The notes under the pieces are model-generated. The model was not told the origin of the DNA. It made no database searches and saw nothing but the letters and a program-made list of their open reading frames with translations. From Chara braunii (lineage: Eukaryota > Streptophyta > Charophyceae > Charales > Characeae): DNA of 43,044 bases. The DNA is taken from the NCBI GenBank assembly GCA_003427395.1, contig BFEA01001052.1:171286-214329 (forward strand). Direction: 5' to 3'. This document shows positions 18,022 through 28,520 of this stretch, in pieces. Made by a program: the position numbers and the translations under genes. Every line of letters begins with the position of its first letter. The stretch's first letter is position 1.

Positions 18022-18890
18022 TTACAACTGGGGATTCGAAGTACTTGGATCAGAAGTAGAGTGATTATTCACAGTAGAAGTAGATGGAATAGAAGTAGGG
18101 GTGGTAGAAGTAGATTTACTTTCCGAGGTAGAAAATGCAGCAAAAGTAGAAGGCACATGGAGAGGCTTTACAAGAGCTACATGTACATGCTCAGCTTCCT
18201 TGCGCCTGCGCACTGACTTGCAGAATTTGTTCGCAATCAAAAGAGTCACGAGGGACTCGTACGTCTCGTCCAATAGAACGGTATGCTCATTCCACTTGGC
18301 ATCACGTACCACGAACTGATTATCTGCCCACGTGGTCCTTAGGCAATGAGCCTTTAACCAACCCAAACCAATGACCGCGTCGAACGGGCACTTGTCCATG
18401 ACATAAAAGTTCAGCTCATGTGTGACGGTGCGATCCTTGTCAAAAGTGACGCGCACACCTTTGACAGCATGTGTTGAGGTGACATCCTCTTGGTTGCCCA
18501 CCTGGGTCTGACAAGGGTTCTGCAACTCCACTTGCTTCATTCCCAGACCCGCCTTACGAATACCGTTAGGAGAAAAGAAATTGGTGGTTGAACCACTATC
18601 AATCATCACGCGGATGTATCGACGGTTAATGAGAAGCTTAAAGAAGGTTGGTTCCACACTCCCTTGAACACGACGTTGCTGCTTAAGCTGCAGCCAATGT
18701 TCGAGGTGAGCGTGGAAGTCAACTTCCTTAGACTCCTCCCAAGGCTCAGTGTAGAATACTTGAACTGCAGCAGCCTTGGATTCAGGGTCGTTTCGGGCTT
18801 CAGGGGCAGGCCGTTGATCAGATTCAGGCTCCTTGGAGGGGACTACAACTCACGCTTCACCTTCCCTTGTTGTAGAGAGTGTTGATGACT
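18022..18890 (-). CDS. Gypsy aspartic protease region (part)
   Basis: The open stretch with Met start runs 18657-18022; similar sequence in the same frame extends upstream toward the end of gag. The retropepsin active site is Asp20-Ser-Gly in VMIDSGSTTNFF, and FDAVIGLGWLKAH matches the hydrophobic-Gly motif near the C-terminus of these proteases. The enzyme acts as a homodimer to cleave the polyprotein. A Ser/Thr/Pro-rich tail follows, a low-complexity linker toward RT. It is in a different frame from RT. Confidence 0.82.
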
Positions 18891-18893
18891 CTT

Positions 18894-19538
18894 CTACGCC
18901 CTTTGTCTGTTTCCCTGCAGCCGATAACAATCCTGCACAGCATGCCCAGGCTTCTGACAATGCAAGCATACGCGCAGTTTGGATCTTCTTTCCCATTCTT
19001 TTTGACTGATACGGAGGGCTTCCCAAGGCTTGGTAGAAGCATCCTCCCGTTTCTCAGGGATCTTCGCATTCTTGGGGAGGTGTGCTATAGTTCCCCTACC
19101 CGAACCACGGTTAGGCCCCTTGCTTGAAGCAGTCTTTTTGAAAGCATTAAGTTTTTCATCTTCATTCACGTTAGACTCAATGGCTGATGTAGAACAGCCC
19201 ATATCGGAGTCCGGCTCTAGATCGTCATTTAGAGATAGATCATCCGCGTAGGACTGATCTTCAGCCTCCCGATGTTCATGCAGGGCAAGTTGGTTGATGC
19301 TTCCATAACGCTTGCGTTGTGATTTGCCACCTGCAACGGGTGCCTTTGTACACCTGGCGAGGTCCTTGGCCTCTAGGTTGACTAAATCCGTCATGAGCTC
19401 TCGCCAAGTGGTATGGTCTTTGAGTCCTAGCAGGGAGAGGTATTCTTTAGGGGCCACTCCCATGACTACATCCATGCAAGACACGTCGGTCATTCCCAGG
19501 TTTGAAATGGTAAACAGACCAGTCAAGTGTTGTTCCAA
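18894..19538 (-). CDS. Gypsy Gag, C-terminal part with zinc knuckle
   Basis: 214-codon open stretch. The N-terminal portion (GLFTISNLGMTDVSCMDVVM and onward) continues the capsid-like region from the preceding stretch. The two share one frame and are separated by a single TAG (minus strand, just before GCT-TTG-GAA, near 19539-19541). Near the C-terminus is CLHCQKPGHAVQDC, a perfect CCHC knuckle for RNA packaging. An acidic serine-rich linker (DDLSLNDDLEPDSD) lies between them. The Met used as start here is not a true start. Confidence 0.8.
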   Translation of the reverse strand: MEQHLTGLFTISNLGMTDVSCMDVVMGVAPKEYLSLLGLKDHTTWRELMTDLVNLEAKDLARCTKAPVAGGKSQRKRYGSINQLALHEHREAEDQSYADDLSLNDDLEPDSDMGCSTSAIESNVNEDEKLNAFKKTASSKGPNRGSGRGTIAHLPKNAKIPEKREDASTKPWEALRISQKEWERRSKLRVCLHCQKPGHAVQDCYRLQGNRQRA

Positions 19539-19541
19539 AGC

Positions 19542-20111
19542 CTACATGGAGGTCGTCCACGTTTGGCCCTTGAGGGCCTCAAGCTTCAGCCTTGCCTTGA
19601 GTGCAGCGTGCTTATCTTGGTACCGTATGATGAGAAGGTCCTCAAGAGTGCGTACAAGAGTTACTTTCAGCCACTCGGTCAGGTCAATCCTGTCATAACC
19701 TGTCGTAACAGCTTGGAGTTCTATGAAACTCCGTACGGCGGGCTCAGTATTTGTGCCCATGATCATGGTTCGGTCTTCCTGCGGTGTTCGCAGTACCTCG
19801 AAGTATGAGCACATGGAGCTAATCGAAGAGGTGATGTCCCCTTTCTCGTCGTACTTGGATGACAGAGTGGTCGCCCGCTTGTCCACTACGGGACCGTTGT
19901 ACTGTACGCCAATAAGAACTGTGGCGTTTTGGGCTGAAGTTCTTGCATTTGGGACTATGACTAGTGCAAAATTGCCATCACTGCCGCTTGAGGAGTTGGC
20001 ACCAGTTCCTGCACTCGTCACAGTTCCACTTGCTCTCGTTATGAGGATTGTGTTAGGTTGAGAGACTGGGACTGCCGCAGGTCGAGGGTTAGGAGGACAA
20101 GGGGCAGACAT
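19542..20111 (-). CDS. Gypsy Gag, capsid-like middle part
   Basis: 189-codon open stretch with a Ser/Thr/Gly-rich N-terminal linker, then a helical region including RSFIELQAVTTGYDRIDLTE and LIIRYQDKHAALKARLKLEA, resembling the retrotransposon gag capsid domain. It ends at a TAG that interrupts the frame continuing into the zinc-knuckle part. A read-through role for the stop cannot be excluded from sequence, but other breaks in the element make decay likelier. Confidence 0.75.
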   Translation of the reverse strand: MSAPCPPNPRPAAVPVSQPNTILITRASGTVTSAGTGANSSSGSDGNFALVIVPNARTSAQNATVLIGVQYNGPVVDKRATTLSSKYDEKGDITSSISSMCSYFEVLRTPQEDRTMIMGTNTEPAVRSFIELQAVTTGYDRIDLTEWLKVTLVRTLEDLLIIRYQDKHAALKARLKLEALKGQTWTTSM

Positions 20112-20513
20112 TTGGACTGTTTGAGGCTGAGTATCTCAACCTGCAGCTCTTGGTTCCGCTGCTCCAGTGTTGTCATGCGAGACTCAAGGTCTTCCAAGGT
20201 CCGCAGTCGAACCAAGGTTGTTACGACAGCAGCTAGCCTCTCTTGGAACCGGTCAGCATTCGCTTCCGGGACCTGAATGTTCAGCAATGCTTGTGGCTCT
20301 GGTTGCTGCCTTTGCCTCCCTTTCCTTCTGTACGGCATCGTCATAAAGCTTTTGAAAGAAAGGTTTCTCGTTCTCATCCGCTGCGTCCAGCATGGCTTGC
20401 CATTGAGCAGATGTGATGTCTGCCATGCCGGAGGAAGGGGTGTTAGTAGATCTCTCAAGAGGGGTCCGCTCTCTCCTCACGTTTGGACGAACACTCCTCT
20501 TGCCCTTCCTCAC
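20112..20513 (-). pseudogene. Gypsy Gag N-terminus with coiled coil, frameshifted
   Basis: The probable start is the Met near 20426 (MADITSAQWQAMLDAADENE) or upstream Met codons to 20513. This frame ends at 20253. A second frame then carries a coiled coil (TLEDLESRMTTLEQRNQELQ) between about 20280 and 20115, and the original frame resumes at 20111. Two compensating frameshifts therefore bracket the coiled coil. The protein order (N-terminal helix, coiled coil, capsid, knuckle) fits a gypsy Gag. Confidence 0.7.
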
Positions 20514-21908
20514 ACTCTAAAAAAGAACACCTGCTCTCTCCCTTCTCTCTCTTCCCGCTGTCTGCGCACGTGTTTCAATACAGGACATAGATAGTTCAGA
20601 TGAAAGAAACAAACAGTAAATCTCACAGAGTAGAAGGTAGAACTCCTAGCCGGAGCAGCAATTCATTTGGACTTAGAGAATGGCACGCAGCAGAATAAAA
20701 GGAAAAAAAATAAAAAAAATGGAAGAGAGGACTGACTTATCGAACGGGCCCGATCAGATTAGTTGGAGATCCCCTCTTGTCTAACCTGACAAGGTACATG
20801 TACCACAATAAATCAGCCGAAAAAAACTAACTGCAACAATGGAGATTTTGAGGGGTGCAGACGGTCGCCAAGCCAGACGCGGTGCAGTATGTGATAACAT
20901 GCAATAAGACCAATCAAGATCCCCTTGAAAGGAATGCCCTTGCTAGCCGTATGTCCCCCAAGTTCAGCACAACAAAGAGATGCATTGACCGCAATAAATT
21001 TGGGCCCAAAAGGTCTTGTCCCGTTGGGCCTGGTCCCTTTGAGTCCCAAAGGTCCCAAGTAGGTCGTGGACCAGGACCAACAAGATAGGTGTACCAAGTT
21101 AATCCCAAACTGCATCTACCGTACTGAAAAGGAAAAGACAACTTTCAGCAAAAACTTACCCCTACAACCATTCAGAAATGAAAAGATATTGCACCGTAGA
21201 AAGATATGTCATTTAGAACAAATACATCATCCATCCATCCATCAGGTGAGAAAGCAATCCACATGCTCACACACACAGCCAAGACCGCAAAGAAGAGGAA
21301 GAGAGCCCAACACACCCCAACAGGCCACGAAGCACCAAGCAACCTCCCATGGGCATAACCAGGTCACACGGCACTTACCTGTGAGGTCCGGCCTCCAAAG
21401 ATGGATAACGACTCACCCCCCTCTCTCATAAGTCCTCCTGACCCCTAGCTACCACTACACGAAGTGTCCTAGCATGACTAAGAGAGCCTTCATACACCCC
21501 TGTTGCAACGCCGGATCCCCCGTCGATGTTTGAAGACTAAAGTAGCAACTTGCAGCTCTCCGATGCAGATATGGCAGCCTCCGATCAAGTCTCCCTCTTG
21601 AGGGGAAGCCCAAAAGTCACTCAATGTCATCTTGAAGTGCAGATTCCAGGTGCGAGTACCTCTCACTCTCTACTCCCTCTCGCTTACTCCAATCAGCCTC
21701 CTTTGTGTCTCGCCACCCCATCCAATCACTCAAGCAACCTGGTCAGGTTTGATGTCGACCCTACATGACCTAACTAGGTGGGGGCAGTATCCACATACCT
21801 CACTGCCCCACTTGACCCTAACTTCCTAACCCTAATCCGAGATTAGGTTAGCCCTAACCTAACTCAGAAATAGGTTTAGGGTGACTAACACCTCTCGCCA
21901 GCAAGTAA
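20514..21908 (-). other. Gypsy 5' leader, non-coding, with hairpins
   Basis: No coding gene. Two regions can fold. At 21026-21080, cctggtcc pairs with ggaccagg and an inner cctttg pairs with caaagg. At about 21824-21870, cctaatc/gattagg and ttaggttag/ctaacctaa form adjacent palindromes. Structured leaders in LTR elements serve packaging, dimerisation or translation control; no such role is shown here. Confidence 0.5.
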
Positions 21909-21924
21909 GTCCGCTCCGATACCA
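21909..21924 (-). other. Primer-binding site (initiator Met tRNA type)
   Basis: On the minus strand, two bases after the 5' LTR end, the sequence is TGGTATCGGAGCGGAC. This closely resembles TGGTATCAGAGC, the common plant PBS complementary to the 3' end of initiator methionine tRNA. Its position fixes the LTR boundary and the element's direction. Confidence 0.85.
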
Positions 21925-21926
21925 AT

Positions 21927-23000
21927 TGTTATGATCCTGGTTATTTCCAAAGTGCAAACTCACAATGAAAGACAATGCCACCCAATTGCGAAAGAGATGA
22001 AAGCACTTGCAAAGAGATAGAGACCAAGGAGAGAGAAAGAAGAAGAAGGAGAAGAAGAAGAAGAAGGAGAAGAAAAAGAAGAAGAAAAAGATATACACCA
22101 GCAAGACCAATGACAATTCCCCCTTCTCCCTCCACCTTCCTCCTCCTCCTTCACTTCGCCAATCTTATTCTTCTCCCAATAATAATAATAACAATGAATG
22201 GATGAACCAGAATCAATGTCTTCAATTCCCTCTTACTGCTGACTCAACAACAACAACAACAACAACAACAACAAGTCCACCATAGCTATGGCTTCCCTCC
22301 TTCTGCCTCCTCTCTCATGCATAGGCTATGGCGGACTACTCAGGGCCCTGCCCTCCTGTCCAAAGGACAACCCAAAGCAGCTATGGCGCTGCACTCCTGT
22401 CCAAAGGACAACCCAAAGCAGCTATGATGCTGCTGGCTGGTCCGCCATGCCTGACTCTGCCTCGAGCTTCCTTGGTGCGGCACGACCCCAACTGGGGCCT
22501 TCCAGATGCAGCGCCCAACAAGGTGATGAAGATGGTGTCTACCATAGCCAGGTATGTGCCTCGCCACTCTCCTCCTTAGCCCCCTTCTCCTTCCTCCTCA
22601 AGTTGGGCTGCTCGCCATAGCCAGGCTGAGCGCCAGCTGCCCTTCACCTCCAAGCAGCGTTGTATCAGCCAGGGCTGTGCTCCGGCAGCATGTCGTCAAT
22701 CCTTGCATACCACAAATGAGGAGGAGCTACTTGCTCCTCCGAAAGATATAGCGGCTTACTGGCTTCCTGGGTGGTGACTTCCTAGGCCGAGCGGCCTCCC
22801 AGCAACCGGTACCTCCTCCCTTTCGGAGGGAAACATCATTGCATGCTCTGCTAACCTCCGCACAGGCCCTAGACCCGGGCTACTTGGACTGGTACCGGCC
22901 TACCTCTATCCTACCGCTACTGAGCCTCTTGCCAACTTTTTGTCTTCTTCTGCTCGGCCTCCAATACCTGACACTCCTACCACTACTCGAGTGGTACCGG
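21927..23000 (-). repeat. Gypsy 5' LTR, right copy, first segment
   Basis: 1,074 bp matching 13560-14627 of the left LTR with a few percent difference. It breaks at gtggtaccgg (22991-23000), where the left copy continues into cctacctgctac; the continuation is found at 32660. The microsatellites and the tandem duplication of the left copy are present (GAA near 22040-22090, AAC near 22246-22274). Confidence 0.9.
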
Positions 23001-23719
23001 TGTCGACGCGAATACCCTTACAAGGGTATCCGCCCTGGTTTTTGCAAGTGACAGTAAATAGGTTTTGTTTGAAATTTAAGTGCACTGCGCGAGTCGCAGT
23101 TGCGCTTTGTTCGCACTGACTGAATAGTTGACTGGAAGTAGAGAGTGTATGGGCGTGCAGTTTTGAGGCGCACGTGATGATTTTTTCTTGATGCTATGGA
23201 GTCGGCGTTTCCGCCGGCAAAATGTTTTGGCTTTGATTAAGACTAGGAAAATGTTTTCTTTTATTGAAGGGACCATGGTACACCTGCGTTCATACGGCAT
23301 GCGTCATCGGAAGTGGTGTTGCTTTGGGCAGTACTTGGGTGTGCGAGAGAAAATAGAGCGCAAGCGGTGACCTCCGTGCAGTAGATGCGGGAGGTTGACA
23401 ATCGTGAACGAAGCCAGGCGCTATGAACGACGGGCGCTATAGGTCGGCAGTCGTGAGTTTGGTCCGTAGGCGCAGGAGTGGCCTTGATGTATTTTGGTAG
23501 GCCCACATGCCGTGCGGCAACAACTTATATTGAATTTTGCAGTAGGCTGTCTCAGCCTTGGGTACTAGCACTATTGTTCACGACATTGGACTTTCAAAGC
23601 GGAGGTACAGGGATCGAGGGCGGCGACCGGTGACAACGGAGCATTGGAGCGGTTGAAGATGCCGAAGGGTTGAGGGCCCAGCGGGGCTATTCCCCTTGGT
23701 TTTGTTACAATGCCAGCCC
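23001..23719. other. Left part of the insertion, no gene recognised
   Basis: A small frame (23160-23370) encodes a basic, Phe/Arg-rich peptide with no known motif. It is preceded by stops and I do not call it. The terminal palindrome at 23012-23029 is the only clear structure. Confidence 0.4.
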
Positions 23720-24010
23720 GTCCGTGGGCCCGGTCGGCAGAACTGGGAGGGGTACGATGGTCTCCCTCCCCCAAAGCACTGTTTTCTCTTCGGTGTTCAT
23801 CTCTTTGTTTTTACTTTTATTTTATTTTTATTTTTTTAGTGGCCTGTCCCATTTTTTTTTTTTTTTTTGGACACAACGCACAAGGCTGTTTTTCGGGGCC
23901 GGCGGGCGTGAGGAGTTGGTACTACCATGAATTGTTGAAATGCGAACCAAGAAGGCCAACATGCATGCGGGCCTGTGAGTGGTTAGCCCACGAGGCGGAA
24001 TAAATCTGAG
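23720..24010 (+). repeat. Diverged tRNA-like repeat, copy 1
   Basis: A T-rich tract (23800-23870), then ggcgtgaggagttggtac, ccatgaattgttgaaatgcg and, further on, gcggaataaatctgag. The same order (T/A-rich tract, A-box-like block, ccatgagctgttgaaatac, aataaatctga) recurs at 24630-24860, where the tRNA-like promoter is clearer. This copy has lost the B box. Probably an old SINE-like copy. Confidence 0.4.
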
Positions 24011-24084
24011 TGCACGGCCCTCGGCAGGTGCACCATCGCCCCCCCACGACCTGTCATGAGAGTTTTGTGCGTGAACATGCCCGG

Positions 24085-24610
24085 TCTGGACCCGAAAGAT
24101 GGTAAGCTGTGCCCTGGGCACAAGCGACCGGCGGGAACCAGGCCGTAGGCCGCTGTAGGCGGGCGTTCACATGGAACCCTTCGCCACTTCAGACTTCAAA
24201 GTTCGCAGTTGAAAGGTTGCTGTTGCCACCAAGATCTGCGCTGGAACCAGCCCCCATAGGGACTCACGCTTCAGGCTTTGTAGCAGGCCCGCACTCTTCT
24301 ACTCTTCACGACAGCCGAGCGTAGGCCGCGCACCCGGCGCTGTGGGACCAGCGAAGTACCAAATCACTATTGCTATGGACGACCAGGGCCTTGACCCATC
24401 TGAAAAGGCACAGCAGTGCGACCCAAACCGTGCCCAAAACCTTGACTTGGGCTGTCCCAAAATCTGCATATTTTGCAGATTTGGGCTCGCAGTGTGAGCA
24501 TTCCCGTTGAGACCAGAAAGATGCGAACTGTGCCTGGCCGGAACGGCCCAGGGCACCGTAGGGAGGTCTGCAGCGGTGCTGAGTGCACAGCTGTTCATTT
24601 GGAACCCCTC
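24085..24610. repeat. Diverged duplicated block (24085-24185 and 24507-24610)
   Basis: Both blocks hold an aga-cc-gaaagatg start, a ctgtgcc block, a cgg-aacc/cggaacggcc block, and end in gttca(c/t)-tggaaccc. Similarity is moderate and gapped. The intervening DNA shows no gene. With the tRNA-like units they suggest a duplicated larger module. Confidence 0.35.
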
Positions 24611-24630
24611 CCCCTCTCTGCTGTTTTATT

Positions 24631-24640
24631 TTTATTATTA

Positions 24641-24694
<54 letters not shown>
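24631..24694. repeat. ATT trinucleotide microsatellite
   Basis: About 20 near-perfect ATT/TTA units. It translates to poly-Ile, poly-Tyr or poly-Leu in the three frames, so frames here are artefacts. Confidence 0.9.
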
Positions 24695-24696
<2 letters not shown>

Positions 24697-24744
24697 CTTT
24701 GGTTCCAGTTGGGACACGGCCCAGGCACTGGTTTCGGGACTGGC

Positions 24745-24870
24745 AAAAGTACCCAAGAGCTTAGCTCAGTGGGTACACCCATGAGCTGTTGAAATACAGA
24801 CCCAAGTTCAAGCCCGGATGATGGAACATGATGAGTAAAATCAAATAAATCTGAATTGCCTGGGACCGGA
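24745..24870 (+). repeat. tRNA-derived SINE-like unit with Pol III A and B boxes
   Basis: TTAGCTCAGTGGGT (24761-24774) fits the tRNA A-box consensus TRGCNNAGYNGG. AAGTTCAAGCCC (24804-24815) fits the B box GGTTCRANNCC with one weak position. Their spacing of about 43 bases is near the tRNA range. The region between does not form a convincing anticodon arm, so this is not a working tRNA gene. An A-rich tail-like stretch (gagtaaaatcaaataaat) follows. The unit is immediately upstream of U6-like sequence. Confidence 0.6.
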
Positions 24871-24881
24871 CTCTCTGGCAC

Positions 24882-24976
24882 AGTCCTTCGGGACATCCGT
24901 GAAAATTGGAATGGAACGATACTGGGAAGATTATCATGGCCCCTGCGCAAAACGTGACAAGTATAAATGGAGGGTG
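24882..24976 (+). pseudogene. U6 snRNA-like relic
   Basis: Recognisable U6 blocks in order: gtccttcgggacatccg (5' hairpin), aaaattgga-a, gaacgatac, gaagatta-catggcccctgcgcaa (core and the U6 internal stem region), gtgaca, and ataaat-gag. The invariant ACAGAGA box reads ACTGGGA and the AGC triad reads ATC, which would destroy catalytic function. A two-base insertion follows ttggaa. There is no T-run terminator at the end and no plant USE/TATA pair upstream. It is a pseudogene or a fused repeat part. Confidence 0.8.
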
Positions 24977-26600
24977 GGCCTTGGCTAGCAGCTCTTGACA
25001 GCCCGAACTGCTATCAGACAGTGAGCGGTAGGGTTGTGGTATATTCGGGAGGAAGAAGACGACGTGGACGACGAAGATGGTGAAAGCGAAGTGGTGGGAA
25101 GGAAGAAGTCATAGCTCGCCCGCTCCTTGACGGAATCGGGCGGAGTAAGACTTGAAATTGGGGTTTTGTAGTAAGGCGAGTTGAATGGTGGGGTTAGTTT
25201 GGATGCTAGGTTAGTAGGATAGGAGATAGAGGTGAAAATGGGTGCGCGGAGGTGTGGGGACACTAGGATATGGTGAGGCTATGACTCATATTTCGCCCGT
25301 TTCTTAGCGGAAACGGGCAAATGAAGATTCGATTTCGGGGTTTGGAGGCATGGCGAATCTGATGGCAGCATCAGATTTCGCGTTCGAGCAATGGGCTGGC
25401 CAGGCTCAGTAGTGGGGACTGCGCGTTGCAAAACGAAATGTATCTATCTGCTTTCTAGCACGGGATTCACTTCGATTCGGCTCATCATGTCTATGGGTGT
25501 AGATTCTCTATCTCTCAGCATGCATGACTGGAAAGCAATACATCTTTCCATGTTCTAGTGGAGGATTCACCACCAAAACTGCAGATTGAAGTCGTTGTGT
25601 TTATCCTTGTTGGGTCGCTCATGAAGTCACGCCCGGTGATAGCCATCACCATCCCGCCCGTTGTTGCTCCTTATCATCTCAAGCGTGGAAACGTCATTCT
25701 TCCCGCCTTGTCGTGTTGCCCGCCATCTCAGAAAGCAGGGGGTCTTCTCTTGTAAACGTGGCGATCCAGTTCTTCACAGTAGCAGCGGTCATTTTTCCAC
25801 GCTACCGGCTTCGTGAGACTCTTCGGCCATAGCAGGTGCCCTCTTGCGCCTTCAGCGTTTGTATACCCACATAGATGTGGGTTAGAGTGCATGAACCTGG
25901 CCGGGCTATCGACCAGGTGCTTTGGATAGTGGAGTAGCAGAGGGGGAGAGTAAGGGAGGCCGTGCACTAGTGGATGCATCTGTCTGCGTTCTAGCGGAGG
26001 ATTTATCCCAAGTTTTGATCATCCTATCAACGGAAGAAGCCAGCTATCTCTCTCCGTGTATGAAGGGAAAACTGTGTATGTGTCCGGAAACTGTGTATAT
26101 GTCCATAATCTGGCGGAAGATTCATTTGATTTTGGCTCATTCGATCGATGGGAGTAGCATGAGGCCAGCCGCAGGTTGGAAACTTACCTGTCGGGAACAA
26201 CCGCGAGCTTGAGGGCTTACCTGTTTGGCGGTAAGCCGCACATCCTATCGATGGATGGAAGTAGCGAGAGACGAGGCATGGACTCAGAGACTTACCTGTT
26301 GGCCGGAGCGGGGCTCATCGTATCGATGGAAGTAGCCTCTCTCTGCGCGCATGGCGGAAGCAGGTGGTGTATATTTTCATGTTCTAGCAGAGGGTTCATA
26401 ACTNATAGCGGGCCCAGCAGCAAGCGGTTTTGTTGCCAACGAATCTTCCCAATTCTAGCGGGAGATTCATTCTAATTTTTGCACATTTAGTGCGTGGCTG
26501 GCTGCTAAGGAGCTGCTCGTCAGCCCGCTCTTGGTGTCTCACTCCCGGATTAGCTGATCAAGGTGGTGATCAGTACCTTTTGGATCCTAAAGTAACTGCA

Positions 26601-26603
<3 letters not shown>
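24977..26603. repeat. Dispersed TTCTAGCGG-AGATTCA motif copies
   Basis: A short motif recurs on the + strand: tttctagcacgggattca (25452), gttctagtggaggattca (25553), gttctagcggaggattta (25990), aatctggcggaagattca (26106), gttctagcagagggttca (26383) and attctagcgggagattca (26453). Several are followed by gatttTGGCTCAT and (c/t)atcgatgg-agtag. Spacing varies between 70 and 440 bases. No ORF spans the region convincingly and one N lies at 26404. Looks like decayed tandem units. Confidence 0.45.

Positions 26604-26671
<68 letters not shown>
26604..26671. repeat. (AG)n dinucleotide microsatellite
   Basis: About 34 uninterrupted AG units. It gives an Arg-Glu alternating frame, which is an artefact. 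Confidence 0.95.
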
Positions 26672-26673
<2 letters not shown>

Positions 26674-28520
26674 CAGCGAGCTCTTACTGTAGCAGAACTA
26701 GCGATGCAAGATGAACCAAAGTCGAGCTACGGTGCTAACTGCGCCTGAAGCCACAGGGCTGGTTTGCTGTGCCGAGGTGATTGTGTTCTTTGAGCTCGTT
26801 TCCGAAACTCCAATCGGCACAGCGGTGCAGCGTTGGGAGGGGGGCTGTATGGGCATGTATGGGGCAATGCATCTGCCCGTATTTCGACAAGTGGGTTCAC
26901 CCACGTTTTGCATATTTAGTAAATAGAGTGCGGCACATTCCTTCACGGTGGCTGCTTTGGTTCTAATAGTGTTTGCCGTTGGGATCTCCATTCGTCGTCA
27001 TCACTTTTTTTTCTCCTCTTTCTTGGTGCTTGGCGAGGTTGCGCGAACACTGTGGAAGAGATGGCCGACTGAATAGGAGTTGCAGAGGCAATAAGAAGGC
27101 CATATGACAAACCCGGGTGGTGCCACAATATCCCAGATCGCTGCATAGTATCATATCACGACGGAGTTTTAGAATAATGTGGCTTATTGTGGAATACTGA
27201 ACGACCTTATCCGCTGTTGGCAACCTCAAACTGTTATTTGTGATTTGACTATCGTTATTGGCCGTCGGGATTCAAAGAAGAGTTACTGCAGTCTTAAGCC
27301 GCCATTGCTGTTGCCGTTTATCTACGATATCGTTACTGAGGAGGCTGCTCTCGAGTCTTAGTTGTGTCACACGGGTGTTGTTGCCTGGGATCAGCAAACT
27401 GCTGCTGCTTGGACAGACTGCTGCTCCTCCTCAAAAGAATCATTTGTTCCTCATCCGGACTGACGTTGTTCCTGATAGCAACAGATGGTTACGGCTGGCC
27501 TTTGAGTCTGGTACCCAAAGGGCACAAGTGATGTCGTCTGGCCAAGGGAGATACAGTACTACCAGGCTGCTGCTGCTGTAAGGACGCTATTGTGTGATCG
27601 GGTGTTGTTACTCGGCCTTTGAACGAGCTGCTGCTGGTTTAGGTAGCCGCAATCATTGCGATCGCTACGTTTGCCGAGTTTTGCTCAGAGCATCACTGTG
27701 TGTGGATATGCTAGTTGCACAGTTCGCTGTGTCTCGCGGTGTGTATTACTAAGGAGCGGTGTGATAGTGTTTCTGGCCGGTGTTGTGTGCGCAGTTTCAG
27801 TTGAGTTTGTTGTATTCTGATTGTCTCGAATTGAGCACAGGGGTGCGCTCAATTTGAGCACAACCTCTCTAGGTTGCGGAGTGATAGATTAGTCAGCGGA
27901 GTTGACACAGTGATTTGAGAAGGTGATCAAACGTTGCGGGGGGGGGGTCACTGCTGCGACTTGGAGGGTTGTCAAGGGGACAGGTACTCTGCGTTATAAC
28001 GGTGATATGATTGTCTCCACTACGTTGTTGGGTACCATTGCGGGGCCCTCAGGCGCATCCAGATTTGAAGGCCCTCTCGTTGTGAGTTGAGTTGTCCCTC
28101 TCTTGGATCTCGAGAGTCAGACTTATCTCCTATCCTTCTTACTCTAAGTCTAGTCTGAGGTTACGAGAGGAGGGCGGCAGGCGGGATTGAAACCCGTAGG
28201 ACCGCAGCAAGACCTTGTGGGAGGTCCAGCCACAGATTGCGGGAGCTCTGCCGGAGCCCAGGCGGGGTTCTGGAGGCAGGGAACACTCAGGTATAATCTC
28301 GTCTTACTTATACAACCCTGTATTCCCCTAAAGTCATCCTCCTTGTTTTGAATGAGGCTATGATAAAAATTATTTTTGACTTTATATTGTTTATACTTAT
28401 TTCTTGAACCATTGTGAACCGAAGGGAATGAATTTTGTGTGAAAGTCAGATACTTGATTTGTGTGAATTCAGATAGAATGAGAGGGGAATGGCGGGATAA
28501 AGGCGTTTTGCATACGTTTG
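26672..28520. other. Unassigned sequence inside the insertion
   Basis: Short frames of up to ~110 codons on both strands have no recognised motif. A stem is possible around 28108-28160 (tcagactta pairing with taagtctag-ctga). I see no gene or RNA family. Confidence 0.4.

Noticed and set aside
23160-23370. Small basic ORF
   Set aside because: 60 codons, no motif, no conserved context; it could not be supported as a gene.
24507-24792. Frames with poly-Tyr, poly-Ile or poly-Leu runs resembling membrane segments
   Set aside because: All come from the ATT microsatellite at 24631-24694.
24882-24976. Working U6 snRNA gene
   Set aside because: ACAGAGA box and AGC triad are mutated, with no terminator T-run and no upstream USE/TATA.
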